64,000 nucleotides of DNA from an uncultured Clostridia bacterium (GTDB lineage Bacteria; Bacillota; Clostridia; Oscillospirales; Ruminococcaceae): positions 186,001 through 250,000 of the forward strand of contig CANQLI010000002.1 in the NCBI GenBank assembly GCA_947624675.1. The letters are read 5' to 3'. A program made the translations under genes and the position numbers. Positions 34,973 to 43,825 of this stretch are shown here, in pieces. The first letter of the stretch is position 1. Each line of letters opens with the position of its first letter. The notes beneath the pieces are model-generated. The model ran no database searches. It was not told the DNA's origin and was given only the letters and a program-made list of their open reading frames with translations.

Positions 34973-37261
34973 TTACTTAAACCTTTTTGATACACGCAGT
35001 GCACAGAAAGCAGCTACTAATAATGCCGACAAAGATACTGATGCAACTCCTGCTCCTGTGTTTGGATTATCGCTCGAAGAATTGCTGTTATTTTGAGCCT
35101 CTGTCGCCGAAACACTGTTGTCAAAATCACCATTATCCGATGTATCCGTATTAACTGGCTCTGTATTTGAAGCGTCATTATCAAGTGAATTGCTCTCAGT
35201 AGTTTCCATTTCGGTGGAATCAGTCTCAGTAGTTTCTGGTTCCGTTGCATCGGTCACCGGTTGTTCCTCATACACGGGAAGTTCAGCCGATGCGGCAAAG
35301 CCCAATCGGAAATAGCCCTCCGAAGTAACACTTAAGCCTGAGCCTGAATAGTTGTTTACATATACCGGCATATTATCCGAAGATTCCTCAAGATATAATG
35401 TATGTGGTCCTTTAGGAAGTGTAAGGTTTATCATTCCGTTTTCGTCTGTCACATATTCTACAGCCGCTTCATCGTCAATCCTTATATTAACTATGCGTCC
35501 GGCAAGCGTCTTAGAAGCTTCTGTTATAGTAGCACCAGGTGTGGCTTCAAGCGTTGTATAATCATATACCGGAACGGACACATCATATGTTTCAGGGGAT
35601 TTATCGTTAGCTATTTTTATTCTGCCGCCGTCTGTTGGTATATTCAAAGGCTTTGTGCCATTTTCAGTAGTCTCCAACAGATACCTTTCTACTATATAAT
35701 CCTCACCGCCTAGCTCTCCAAGCTTATCCTCAGCGTCAAACCATGCAGCTACATAACTGTTTGTAACAAGTATAAGATTATGCTCGTTATCTGTTCTATC
35801 AAGAACAGTACCGTCATCAAGTACTACACTTGTTATCTTACTGTTGCTCTCTCCTTGTGGATCATAAGTATAGCTGAGTCCGCTAACCTGTAAAAAGCTT
35901 CCGCTTACCTTCTCACGGATCAACAGTCCTGTATCATCCTGCCCGGTCATTGTGAGACCGCTCTCTAAAGCTAAAAACAACTCATATGGCGATACCTGTA
36001 AAGCTGTCACTGTGTTACCGTGATTAAAGGCATTCAGAACATCTCCCCTTGTAACAGTACCATACGGCAGTGTTGAAGATATACCGCCACCGTTCTCCAC
36101 TCCGATTACAGGCAAATTGATATTATGTTTCTCTGAATATAATCTACCATAAGACACAAACGCATCTGTTACAAAATCGCCATAGTTTGTCTCAACTATA
36201 CGGGGCTCTGCGTAATCATAATATACATATCCGCCCCATAGAGGAGTATCATTTTCACAAAGTTCTTCTCCAAGTATTGCCTTATGATTATCGTTTATCT
36301 CCGAAAGTACCTCATTGACCTCGTCAGCTTTTGCCATACCCTGTTCTGTAATTGGATACTCCGAAGTCTCCTCAGCAGTAAGCACATCTACCTCAGCGGA
36401 GGCCTCACCGTTTTCGTCAAATGCAACCGTTACTTTTCCAAGGTTTACAAATCCGGTTCCCGTCTGTACTATCGGCACTTTCACACCGTCCTTTTCAAAT
36501 ACCGTTTCCTCTACAGTGTGGCTGTGTCCGTCTACAAACGCTGTGACCTCAGAAAGTGATTGAGAGGACAGTCCATTAAGCAATTCCTCGGATGTGTAAG
36601 AATCTATCGTACTGTCATTTCCCATATGCCCTACAAGTATTATCGCATCAGTCTTATCAGAAAGCTCCTTAACGGCAGCTTCTGCCGCTTTCACTTCGTC
36701 TGTAAACTCTATACCTGAAAGCTGAGCGGGATTAGTTGAAGTAGCTGTATCCGCTGTTGTAAGTCCTACAAAGCCAACAGAATGACCGTTTACATCGATC
36801 ACCTTGCTTCCGGTAAACAACGGGTCGCCATTATAATTTACATTAGCAGAAATAAACTCAAAGTCAGCTTCATTGTAATTAGTCAGAAGTTGATCGATAC
36901 CATAGTCAAATTCGTGATTACCCGGGACCATAAGATCGTAGCCCGCTGCGTTCATCATTTTTATAACATCTTCACCCAAAGTAACAGTAGCAAATGACGA
37001 ACCTTGTGTAGCGTCACCTGCATCCACCAAAAGGGAGTTCGGAGTTGACTCCTTAATAGCGGCAAGCGTATCCATTCCTACTGTACCCTCTCCCCCAACG
37101 ACACCGTGTATGTCATTGGTTGTAAACACGGTTACGGTATCGGCATTCTGTGTGTCTGACACATCCGCATACGATGTAAACATAAAAGATGACACAGCCA
37201 AAGCCGATGCGGTCACTGTAACGATGATTCTTCTAAAAGCTCTTGTTTTTAATAATGACAT
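34973..37261 (-). CDS. Cell-wall anchored 5'-nucleotidase/UshA-type phosphoesterase
   Basis: A 762-residue secreted enzyme that should release phosphate from nucleotides or UDP-sugars outside the cell. After a signal peptide (about 1-33), the metallophosphatase domain (about 40-290) carries VFTTNDIHGVV, LLVDAGDATQGS, MVPGNHEFDYG and VDGHSHT. The 5'-nucleotidase C-terminal domain (about 330-530) follows, then a beta-type region and a Thr/Glu/Ser-rich linker (about 670-725). The end is DNPNTGAG, a hydrophobic segment and RVSKRFK: a sortase-type signal with NPNTG in place of LPxTG. The start at 37261 has AAAGGAG upstream. Its link to the pst operon at 16-20 kb is functional only. Confidence 0.9.
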   Translation of the reverse strand: MSLLKTRAFRRIIVTVTASALAVSSFMFTSYADVSDTQNADTVTVFTTNDIHGVVGGEGTVGMDTLAAIKESTPNSLLVDAGDATQGSSFATVTLGEDVIKMMNAAGYDLMVPGNHEFDYGIDQLLTNYNEADFEFISANVNYNGDPLFTGSKVIDVNGHSVGFVGLTTADTATSTNPAQLSGIEFTDEVKAAEAAVKELSDKTDAIILVGHMGNDSTIDSYTSEELLNGLSSQSLSEVTAFVDGHSHTVEETVFEKDGVKVPIVQTGTGFVNLGKVTVAFDENGEASAEVDVLTAEETSEYPITEQGMAKADEVNEVLSEINDNHKAILGEELCENDTPLWGGYVYYDYAEPRIVETNYGDFVTDAFVSYGRLYSEKHNINLPVIGVENGGGISSTLPYGTVTRGDVLNAFNHGNTVTALQVSPYELFLALESGLTMTGQDDTGLLIREKVSGSFLQVSGLSYTYDPQGESNSKITSVVLDDGTVLDRTDNEHNLILVTNSYVAAWFDAEDKLGELGGEDYIVERYLLETTENGTKPLNIPTDGGRIKIANDKSPETYDVSVPVYDYTTLEATPGATITEASKTLAGRIVNIRIDDEAAVEYVTDENGMINLTLPKGPHTLYLEESSDNMPVYVNNYSGSGLSVTSEGYFRLGFAASAELPVYEEQPVTDATEPETTETDSTEMETTESNSLDNDASNTEPVNTDTSDNGDFDNSVSATEAQNNSNSSSDNPNTGAGVASVSLSALLVAAFCALRVSKRFK

Positions 37262-37462
37262 ATAACCTTTTCTCCTTTCGCACCTTAGTGTCATATAAAA
37301 CTACATTTACGATTATTGCAAAGCAACTTTATATAACAAAAATAAGATCAACATAAATGTATTATATCATTTATATCTGATATTTTCAATACCATTTAGT
37401 ATGTTTTTTATTTAATACTAACTATCACTCTAAAGACCTGACCGTCGGTGTACCATTTAAAA

Positions 37463-37487
37463 ACACTCCACTTTTCCGGTGGAGTGT
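37463..37487 (-). terminator. Terminator after small gene 37495-37746
   Basis: A 9-bp perfect stem (37463-37471 with 37479-37487) with a 7-base loop, leading into TTTTTAA on the minus strand. Confidence 0.8.
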
Positions 37488-37494
37488 ATAATTT

Positions 37495-37746
37495 TTAACA
37501 TTTATTATTCAGTTCAACTATTTCAATATTTTTTGTCAAAATATCGTTATACTGTATTGTTCGACGCTTTGGAAAACCGCTGCTGAATTCTTCAATTTGA
37601 AAAATATGTGAATATATTCCTTTTATAACAACGGCTTCGTTCTGCAAAGAAACTTTCGGATGTGATATTGAGACATTGATATGAATGTTAGGTTGTGTGT
37701 GATATAATTCGTTTAGCTTACACTTTATTTCATCTAAATGTGTCAT
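37495..37746 (-). CDS. Small Veg-like protein (83 aa)
   Basis: An 83-residue protein starting MTHLDEIKCKLNELYHTQPN. The C-terminal half has GIYSHIFQIEE, then IQYNDILTKNIEIVEL. This order (an N-terminal helix starting with a Leu-x-x-Ile-Lys type pattern, a GxYxxxFxIE beta segment, and YxDxLTKxIEI near the end) resembles the Veg family of small Firmicute beta proteins, which affects biofilm genes in Bacillus. The match is by motif pattern only. GGGAGG lies 8 bases before the ATG. It follows the 82-residue gene upstream by 55 bases and probably shares its promoter. Confidence 0.65.
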   Translation of the reverse strand: MTHLDEIKCKLNELYHTQPNIHINVSISHPKVSLQNEAVVIKGIYSHIFQIEEFSSGFPKRRTIQYNDILTKNIEIVELNNKC

Positions 37747-37801
37747 ATAAATCCTCCCAATTAACTTATTATGCATACTGACCACTCGAATATCTTAAGC
37801 G

Positions 37802-38050
37802 CTACCCGGAGTCTTTATAGACATCCGTCATATCACTATGCTGTTTTATCATATGAACAATAATAGTGCCGTTGTCAGGATCAATCATATCAATAATCTG
37901 ATGTTTTGTTTGCACCTGTTTGAGAATCGCCTTGCATTGCTTAATATATTCTTGGTTGATTTTTAATTTGCTTTCTTTTGTGTAACCCATATAAGGTTTC
38001 TTTTCAAAAACCAATGTATGAAGAATATTCGCTTCCTTAACACGCTTCAC
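37802..38050 (-). CDS. Hypothetical small protein with GTG start (82 aa)
   Basis: An 82-residue frame with a nearly perfect ribosome site (AAAGGAGG, 6 bases before GTG at 38048-38050). ATG starts further upstream have no such site, so GTG is preferred. The protein has a basic, helical middle (KESKLKINQEYIKQCKAILK) and a C-terminal beta-type IIDMIDPDNGTIIVHMIKQ. I do not know the family. A TTGAAT-17-TATAAT promoter lies about 155 bases upstream. Confidence 0.6.
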   Translation of the reverse strand: MKRVKEANILHTLVFEKKPYMGYTKESKLKINQEYIKQCKAILKQVQTKHQIIDMIDPDNGTIIVHMIKQHSDMTDVYKDSG

Positions 38051-38202
38051 AATAACACCTCCTTTGACACAATACATTACGGCAGAAGTACTAGGTCCAT
38101 AATGCAGAGAGGCGTTTGAGCGAAAACAAAGTATTTGATATAAAGGCTGCCGTCGATATATCACGCTGAAATGTACTCTCTAGGTAGATTCACTACGCAA
38201 TT

Positions 38203-38231
38203 ATTATAACATATTTTTAAAAATAATTCAA
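38203..38231 (-). promoter_or_regulatory. Promoter of the two small genes
   Basis: Minus-strand TTGAAT (38226-38231), 17 bases, TATAAT (38203-38208). The leader to the GTG at 38050 is about 145 bases; I see no convincing structure in it. The remaining stretch 38232-38375 is AT-rich and empty. Confidence 0.75.
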
Positions 38232-38375
38232 ATATAATTATTTACTAAAGGATATACAAATTTAATTATGAGGACATCTTACACATAATATACCTCTATT
38301 TAAAACTGCTTATAGTTAAGTATTACTTTACTTTTTGGAAAAATCCTGATCTATCATAGTATTATAATAGACAGC

Positions 38376-38411
38376 AAAATGCGTAAGCCGCATTAAGTGC
38401 TTACGCATTTT
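38376..38411. terminator. Terminator, 12-bp stem
   Basis: A perfect stem AAAATGCGTAAG (38376-38387) with 38400-38411 and a 12-base loop, followed on the plus strand by further T. On the minus strand it lies about 85 bases downstream of the flavodoxin-AKR fusion gene and can end that transcript. Confidence 0.7.
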
Positions 38412-38494
38412 TTTAAGAGCAGACATAAAATTCAACTGTTTATAGTTTCTCTGTAAATCCAAGCTTTCTAAAGCCATTTAGAAAATTTAATATA

Positions 38495-39964
38495 TCAATA
38501 CCAATCATGCTTTTCATTTTTGTTAAGCGCATTGATTTGTTTCATCTCATCGTCAGTCAAATCAAATCTAAAAATATCAAGATTTTCTTTGATATGCTCG
38601 GGATTGCTTGAACCCGGAATTACAACAACGCCCTTTTGCAGATTCCACCGCAAAATGACCTGTGCGGAAGTAACGCCGTGTGCTTTGGCAATAGAAAAAA
38701 TCACGCTGTCGCCTAGCAGCTCTGAGGTGTGGCCTCTACCGCCGAACGGATACCAGCCTTGTACGACAATACCGAGATTTTGGATATATGGGATTACATC
38801 ATTTTCCTGATAGTATGGATGAATTTCGTTTTGTACCAGAGCCGGAGTTATGTTCACCTGTGGAAGAAATTCTTCCAGTTCCTCAACATACCAATTTGAC
38901 AGTCCGATAGAGTGGATTTTACCGTCTGTCACTGCCTGCTCCATAGCCTTATATGCTTTAACATCATTCTCGCCGGGGTGGTGGAGCAGCATCATATTGA
39001 TGTAGCCTATGTCTAGTTTATCAAGGGCATCCTGAATGGCTTTTTTAGGATTTTCAAACTGCTCTCCCGGATAGATTTTTGTAATTACAAAAATTTCTTC
39101 CCGAGGCACATCGGAATCCCGTATTGCTCTGCCGACGGCGGCCTCGTTCCCGTACATATAAGCCGTGTCGATAAGTCTTCCTCCGGCGTTTAACAAAGCT
39201 GTAACAGAGTTATAACATTCTTCATCGGAAAGGCTGTAAGTTCCAAGTCCCATTATAGGCATTTCATATCCGCTGTTCAGCAGGACAGTTTTCTTTTCAA
39301 AATCAAATACACCTACCTTAGACGAAGCGGTGGTTTCGTTTGGCATTATATCATTTTCATTCAACCACTTTTCTATTTCCTCTTTTGAAGTACCTGCTTC
39401 AAACCGTTCACCGTCAAGCCAGCTTGCGTCAGGCGTAAGGGAATGCAGATTATCTGCGCTTGAACCGATTCCGCTTGAATGCGAAGTACAGAACGGAAGG
39501 ATGGTCTTGCCGGAAAAATCATAACTTTCCAAAAATGTACTTATAATACGCGGTGCTTCTCCATGCCAGATGGGATAGCCAAGCAGAATGGTATTGTACT
39601 GCTCCATATTTTCAATTGAGCCGGATATTGCCGGACGTGCTGATGGATCGTTTTGTTCCTGATCTGCTCGACCGCCGGTATAATAAGCTAAATCTTCTTC
39701 TGTATAAGGATTTTCCGGTACAATTTCATAAATATCAGCATCCAAAATATCGGCGGCATATTCCGCAAGCGCCTTTGTAGTGCCTGTTGCGGAAAAGTAA
39801 GCGACAAGGATGTTCGTTTTTCCTGTACTCGCTGCCGATTTGTCTTTCGTATGAGTCTCTGAGGAATTGACGCTCTCAGTTTCATTTGAATTATCCCTTT
39901 GATTACATGCCGTAACTCCCAACACAAAGGTCAGTAATAAAAAAAATGTGATTATGTGTTTCAT
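38495..39964 (-). CDS. Flavodoxin-aldo/keto reductase fusion lipoprotein
   Basis: A 489-residue fusion. The signal peptide ends in a lipobox (VTAC, Cys20). Residues about 50-205 are a flavodoxin domain (ILVAYFSATGTTKALAEYA FMN loop, then PSARPAISGSIENMEQYNTI, LLGYPIWHGEAPRI). Residues about 220-489 are a complete aldo/keto reductase with tetrad Asp-Tyr (DTAYMYGNE), Lys (VITKIYP) and His (MLLHHPGE). An exported, lipid-anchored protein with an NADPH-type reductase domain is unexpected. The two domains may exchange electrons, or the signal may be inherited from the flavodoxin part. The stop of the upstream gene overlaps its ATG by 4 bases. Confidence 0.88.
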   Translation of the reverse strand: MKHIITFFLLLTFVLGVTACNQRDNSNETESVNSSETHTKDKSAASTGKTNILVAYFSATGTTKALAEYAADILDADIYEIVPENPYTEEDLAYYTGGRADQEQNDPSARPAISGSIENMEQYNTILLGYPIWHGEAPRIISTFLESYDFSGKTILPFCTSHSSGIGSSADNLHSLTPDASWLDGERFEAGTSKEEIEKWLNENDIMPNETTASSKVGVFDFEKKTVLLNSGYEMPIMGLGTYSLSDEECYNSVTALLNAGGRLIDTAYMYGNEAAVGRAIRDSDVPREEIFVITKIYPGEQFENPKKAIQDALDKLDIGYINMMLLHHPGENDVKAYKAMEQAVTDGKIHSIGLSNWYVEELEEFLPQVNITPALVQNEIHPYYQENDVIPYIQNLGIVVQGWYPFGGRGHTSELLGDSVIFSIAKAHGVTSAQVILRWNLQKGVVVIPGSSNPEHIKENLDIFRFDLTDDEMKQINALNKNEKHDWY

Positions 39965-40533
39965 TGTGTTTTCATCTCCTTCATCAACCATATTATGTTT
40001 TCTGCAAGGTTATCTATATTGGCAAGTCCCTCTTTATCATTTAGAACATCTCCCGGTCTCTTACCGTAGACCATATTCCAGTAGATACTACCGACAACAA
40101 TCATTTCGTGATTTAAGAAAAAGTGATTTATGGCATCAACTGCATTCAGCGCTCCACCACGGCGTGCCGATACAACTGCGGCACCAATTTTATGCTTTAG
40201 AAGTCCCGGATTCATATCGCATACTACGGCGGCACGCTCCAAAAACGCCTGCATATTGGCGGATACATTTGCCGTGTAGACGGGTGAAGCTAGAATTATG
40301 GCGTCTGCCGTTTTCATCTTTTCAAATGTATCCTCAAAATTATCTTTTTTATGAATGCAATTTTCTTTTCCGCTACAGGCAAAACAGGCTTTACACGGAT
40401 ATATTACATTTCCGGCAAACTGTATGCTTTCCGTTTCGATTTCCGCTTGTTTCATTTTCTCAAATATACGATCTATCAGAATATCAGTGTTTCCATTTAT
40501 TCTTGCGCTTCCGTTGACGCTGAGTATTTTCAT
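39961..40533 (-). CDS. NADPH-dependent FMN reductase-like flavoprotein
   Basis: A 190-residue flavodoxin-fold protein of the iron-sulfur flavoprotein/NADPH-FMN reductase group. It starts MKILSVNGSARINGNTDIL (FMN phosphate loop), has CKACFACSGKENC (a four-cysteine cluster that could bind iron-sulfur) and then ADAIILASPVYTANVSANMQ. It likely moves electrons in oxidative or xenobiotic stress. GGGAGG is 6 bases before the ATG at 40533. It overlaps neighbours by 4 bases on both sides, so it forms a tight operon with the acetyltransferase and fusion genes. Confidence 0.87.
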   Translation of the reverse strand: MKILSVNGSARINGNTDILIDRIFEKMKQAEIETESIQFAGNVIYPCKACFACSGKENCIHKKDNFEDTFEKMKTADAIILASPVYTANVSANMQAFLERAAVVCDMNPGLLKHKIGAAVVSARRGGALNAVDAINHFFLNHEMIVVGSIYWNMVYGKRPGDVLNDKEGLANIDNLAENIIWLMKEMKTQ

Positions 40534-41120
40534 CTTACATCCTCCCTTGCAATGCGCTTGATAAATTTTGCCGGAACGCCACCGACAACGGTGTAAGGTT
40601 CTACATCTTTTGTGACAACCGCTCCTGCCGCAACAACAGCCCATTCACCGACAGTAACTCCGGGGAGAATAGTGGCGTTTGAACCAATCCATACATGGTT
40701 GCCTATAACAACAGGAGCATAATGATTTTTACGCTCTTTCCTCGGGTCTAAATCGTGATTTATGGTTGCAATCACCACATTATGACCAATCAGCGTTCCG
40801 TCGCCGATTACAATGCCACCCTGATCTTGAAAACGACATCCCGAATTGAAAAATACATTTTTTCCAATGGTGATATTTTTGCCAAAGTCAGCAGTAAACG
40901 GGGGAAATATTCTGAAAGTATCGTCAACCTTTTTCCCGATAAGCTTCGACATCAAATTCCGAAGCTCCTCCGGCGTATGATAGCGTGTGTTCATTTCCAT
41001 CGTGATTTTCACGGCTTCCTGAAACAAATTGCAGCCGGTCAACCGTTTTTCACTTTCTGGGTCAGCGTCGTCGCAAAAGCATTTCAGCGCCTCTTCCAGC
41101 GTTATATTGTCATTTTCCAT
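40530..41120 (-). CDS. Sugar O-acetyltransferase (maltose/galactoside type)
   Basis: A 196-residue left-handed beta-helix acetyltransferase (Maa/LacA/NodL type). An N-terminal helical domain with FQEAVKITMEMNTRYHTPEE precedes hexapeptide repeats (about 75-180), with the catalytic histidine in ATINHDLDP and the end VVGGVPAKFIKRI. It moves acetyl from acetyl-CoA to a sugar. Such genes are often found with flavodoxin/AKR genes in clostridial stress loci, for unclear reasons. It is the first gene of the operon and divergent from lysR. Confidence 0.9.
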   Translation of the reverse strand: MENDNITLEEALKCFCDDADPESEKRLTGCNLFQEAVKITMEMNTRYHTPEELRNLMSKLIGKKVDDTFRIFPPFTADFGKNITIGKNVFFNSGCRFQDQGGIVIGDGTLIGHNVVIATINHDLDPRKERKNHYAPVVIGNHVWIGSNATILPGVTVGEWAVVAAGAVVTKDVEPYTVVGGVPAKFIKRIAREDVR

Positions 41121-41259
41121 AGGACATTCCTCCGTTTTGTTTCTTTACAATTATATTATAACAAAGAGTCAATAGAATATCAAATACATATATTAAATGC
41201 AGCTTCATACTTGAAAGGTATCTAATTATTTGCTATAATTTATTTAAGGAGGAGATAAA

Positions 41260-42147
41260 ATGGATATTAGAGTATTGCAATACTTTCTTGCGGTAGCAAG
41301 AGAAGAAAGCATCACAAGGGCGGCTGAAGCCCTGCACATGACGCAACCACCATTATCAAGACAGCTAAAGGATTTGGAAGATGAAATAGGAAAGCAGCTT
41401 CTTATCAGAGGGAGTAAAAAGGTAACTCTCACAGAAGACGGAGTGCTTCTGCGCAAAAGAGCTGAAGAAATTGTGACCTTAATGGAGAAAACAAAAACAG
41501 AATTATCATCCTCCGACGAAAACATCAGCGGTGATGTTTACATTGGCAGCGGCGAAACCGATGCTGTTTCCACGATTGCAGACGCGGCAAAGGATTTACA
41601 AGTCAAATATCCTCTTATTCGTTATCACATTTACAGCGGTGATGCAGAACACATTGTAGAGCGATTAGATAAGGGACTTATTGACTTTGGACTGTTAGTT
41701 GAGCCTTTTGATATGGCAAAATACGATTATATTAAACTACCTATGAAGGATACATGGGGCGTGCTAATGACTGCGGACAGCCCGCTCTCGCAGAAAGAGA
41801 GCATTTGCGCAGAGGACCTATGGGATAAACCTTTGATCATATCCCATCAGACAGCCTCCAGTGGTGAGATGGCCGCATGGCTGCGTAAAGATTTATCCCA
41901 ATTAAACATTGTAGCATTTTACGATCTTTTGTATAACGCTTCAAGATTTGTAAAATCAGGTTTCGGATACGCTATTGCCCTTGATAAGTTGATTAATACA
42001 ACCGGGGACAGAAATCTTTGTTTCAGGCCATTATCCCCGGTTTTAGAAGCAGGATTATGCATCGTTTGGAAACGCTATCAGGTTTTCTCCAAAGCGGCGG
42101 AGAAATTTCTAAAGGAAATTCAAGTTAAATTTTCGATAGAACTTTAA
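41260..42147 (+). CDS. LysR family transcriptional regulator
   Basis: A 295-residue LysR protein. The N-terminal winged helix (1-60: MDIRVLQYFLAVAREESITR, then QPPLSRQLKDLEDEIG) is followed by a substrate-binding domain (about 90-290). It is divergent from the acetyltransferase-flavoprotein-fusion operon across 139 bases and so probably controls it. The ribosome site is AAGGAGGAG. A truncated paralogue lies at 49622-49876. Confidence 0.92.
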   Translation: MDIRVLQYFLAVAREESITRAAEALHMTQPPLSRQLKDLEDEIGKQLLIRGSKKVTLTEDGVLLRKRAEEIVTLMEKTKTELSSSDENISGDVYIGSGETDAVSTIADAAKDLQVKYPLIRYHIYSGDAEHIVERLDKGLIDFGLLVEPFDMAKYDYIKLPMKDTWGVLMTADSPLSQKESICAEDLWDKPLIISHQTASSGEMAAWLRKDLSQLNIVAFYDLLYNASRFVKSGFGYAIALDKLINTTGDRNLCFRPLSPVLEAGLCIVWKRYQVFSKAAEKFLKEIQVKFSIEL

Positions 42148-42178
42148 CAATATCACAATACTCGTATCATAAAAAATA

Positions 42179-42202
42179 GCACCCGTTTTCTTTAGCGGGT
42201 GC
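42179..42202. terminator. Inverted repeat terminator, copy 1
   Basis: A 7-bp stem GCACCCG/CGGGTGC with the loop TTTTCTTTAG. The minus side runs into TATTTTTT. It is identical to the hairpin at 49067-49090; both lie just downstream (minus) of a flavodoxin relic. It may also end lysR on the plus strand. Confidence 0.75.
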
Positions 42203-42208
42203 ATTGTA

Positions 42209-42410
42209 TTATTTTCTGGTATCCAAAACAAATAAGAAGCCAAGCAGGATCGCATCATATTCGTCTATGTCAACGACCTTGTTCGCAAATGCGGGATATG
42301 TCATTCATTTCAATGGAACTGCGTGATTTTTTATTCATCCAGTTAAGATCAGTCTGCGTGTCGGAATAGTAGGTCTAGTTTCGTAAATGTCCTAATTTGC
42401 GGTGCTTTCA
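42209..42410 (-). pseudogene. Flavodoxin relic 1 (multiple frameshifts)
   Basis: Reading the minus strand in shifting frames recovers pieces in the right order: DIYETRPTIPT, then TDLNWMNKKSRSSIEMND, then YPAFANKVVDIDEYDAILLG. These line up with DIYEITPEQPYTDEDL, SRSSVEMNDPSARPAI and SVENMEQYDVVFIGYP of the intact flavodoxin at 44553. At least two frameshifts and an early stop (42209-42211) show that it is dead. The 3' part and N-terminus are missing. Confidence 0.75.
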
Positions 42411-42475
42411 AGGCATTGATCCGCTTGCCGAAAAAGATGCTGATAATTTTTTACTAATAACTATTCTCCCCTTTA

Positions 42476-43651
42476 TTATTTGAAAGACCGCTCGAAAATA
42501 CCGGCTACATCTTCATCCGTCATTTCACACGGATTGGCCGCATACAGACCGCCCATAGTTTCTCTCGCGTTGACTGCCAGTGTCATACATTCATCTTTTG
42601 TTAAACCATAATCGCTCATCTTCAGATCGTATACGCCGCAATCCTTTTGAAGTTGTACCAGTGCGTCCACAAAATCCTGAGGGCTTGTGGGATTTTCCAC
42701 ACCCATAGCCTTCGCCATTTTAATAAACCTGTCATCGCAGGCGTGTTTGTCAACAAAGAACTGAGCAAACTCTTTTGAGATCATAATAAGTCCTGCACCG
42801 TGCTGAAGGTTACGATGGTATGCGCTCATGGCGTGTTCCATTGAGTGCTGCGCCGTTGTGGAAGTAAGCTGCATAGTGATACCTGCCATAGTGCTTCCGT
42901 ATGCGACATGTTCTCTCGCTTCTAAATCGCTGCCGTCCTTTACCGCCCGTGGAAGATACTTTGCAATGTTCTCAATGGCGGATAGCGCTATAGCTTCGGA
43001 CAGGATATTCATAGATGTTGACATCATAACCTCAGTGTTGTGAAACAGCGCATCAAAACCCTGATAAGCCGTGTATTTCGGCGGAACTGTTGTCATATAG
43101 GTCGGGTCAACTATCGCAAGATATGGCTTTCCAACTCCCGGTATGCCGAAACCTATTTTTTCGTGAGTATCTTCCTTGCAGATTACGCCCCATTCGTTCA
43201 TTTCCGAACCTGTACCCGAAGATGTGGCAATCGTCACAATCGGCAGCGGCTTATTTACAAGAGGCAGAGCTTTTCCCGTGCCGCCTGACACATAATCCCA
43301 CAGATGTCCCGGATTGGTCGCCATAGTCGCCACCGCAACGGAAGAATCCAACACAGCGCCTCCGCCGAGAGCAACTATGAAATCACAGCCGTTTTCTTTG
43401 GCAAAAGCAGCAGCTTCTTCCACTACCTCCACCAAAGGATTTTCCATAATTTTTGCAAACTCCGCATACTCTACACCTGCCTTGTTCAGCTCCTCCACGG
43501 TCCTGTCATATGAACCGTTTTTGTGGACGGACTGACCCTTTGACAGAAGCAACAGAGCCTTTTTACCCGGAAGTTTTTCGTTATGAAGTTCTCCGAGTTT
43601 TCCAATTCCAAAGAGCAGTTTGGTTGGGTTGTTAAATACAAAATTCATCAT
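42476..43651 (-). CDS. Iron-containing alcohol dehydrogenase (group III)
   Basis: A 391-residue NAD(P)-dependent dehydrogenase of the BDH/YqhD-like type. Features are NPTKLLFGIGKLGEL, the nucleotide motif FIVALGGGAVLDSSVAVA, and metal ligands in FDALFHNTEVM and QHSMEHAMSAYHRNLQHGAGL. It reduces aldehydes to alcohols. AGGAGG stands before two adjacent ATG codons; the first is used. It is flanked by flavodoxin relics on both sides, so it is an intact survivor in a decaying stretch. Confidence 0.92.
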   Translation of the reverse strand: MMNFVFNNPTKLLFGIGKLGELHNEKLPGKKALLLLSKGQSVHKNGSYDRTVEELNKAGVEYAEFAKIMENPLVEVVEEAAAFAKENGCDFIVALGGGAVLDSSVAVATMATNPGHLWDYVSGGTGKALPLVNKPLPIVTIATSSGTGSEMNEWGVICKEDTHEKIGFGIPGVGKPYLAIVDPTYMTTVPPKYTAYQGFDALFHNTEVMMSTSMNILSEAIALSAIENIAKYLPRAVKDGSDLEAREHVAYGSTMAGITMQLTSTTAQHSMEHAMSAYHRNLQHGAGLIMISKEFAQFFVDKHACDDRFIKMAKAMGVENPTSPQDFVDALVQLQKDCGVYDLKMSDYGLTKDECMTLAVNARETMGGLYAANPCEMTDEDVAGIFERSFK

Positions 43652-43702
43652 CTTAAATTCCTCCTATAAATTAATATTTAATCACTTAATTTTGTTGTAA
43701 TA

Positions 43703-43790
43703 CTATTCATATTCTGTTGTGTGTATTCGGTTTATTTTTAGCCAATCCGCAATATCCTGCGAAATGCTATTATCACCCAAATAATATACC
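43703..43790 (-). pseudogene. Flavodoxin relic 2 (C-terminal piece)
   Basis: The frame ending at 43703 gives YYLGDNSISQDIADWLKINR, which matches in spacing the C-terminal helix of the flavodoxins here (FEAGTSKEEIEKWLNEND, FPADASADEILSWANEL). Nothing else of the domain is present, and it abuts the end of the FGE-like pseudogene. Confidence 0.5.
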
Positions 43791-43825
43791 GACAGCAGCT
43801 CGCTCATAACCGCATCAGGAGCGAG

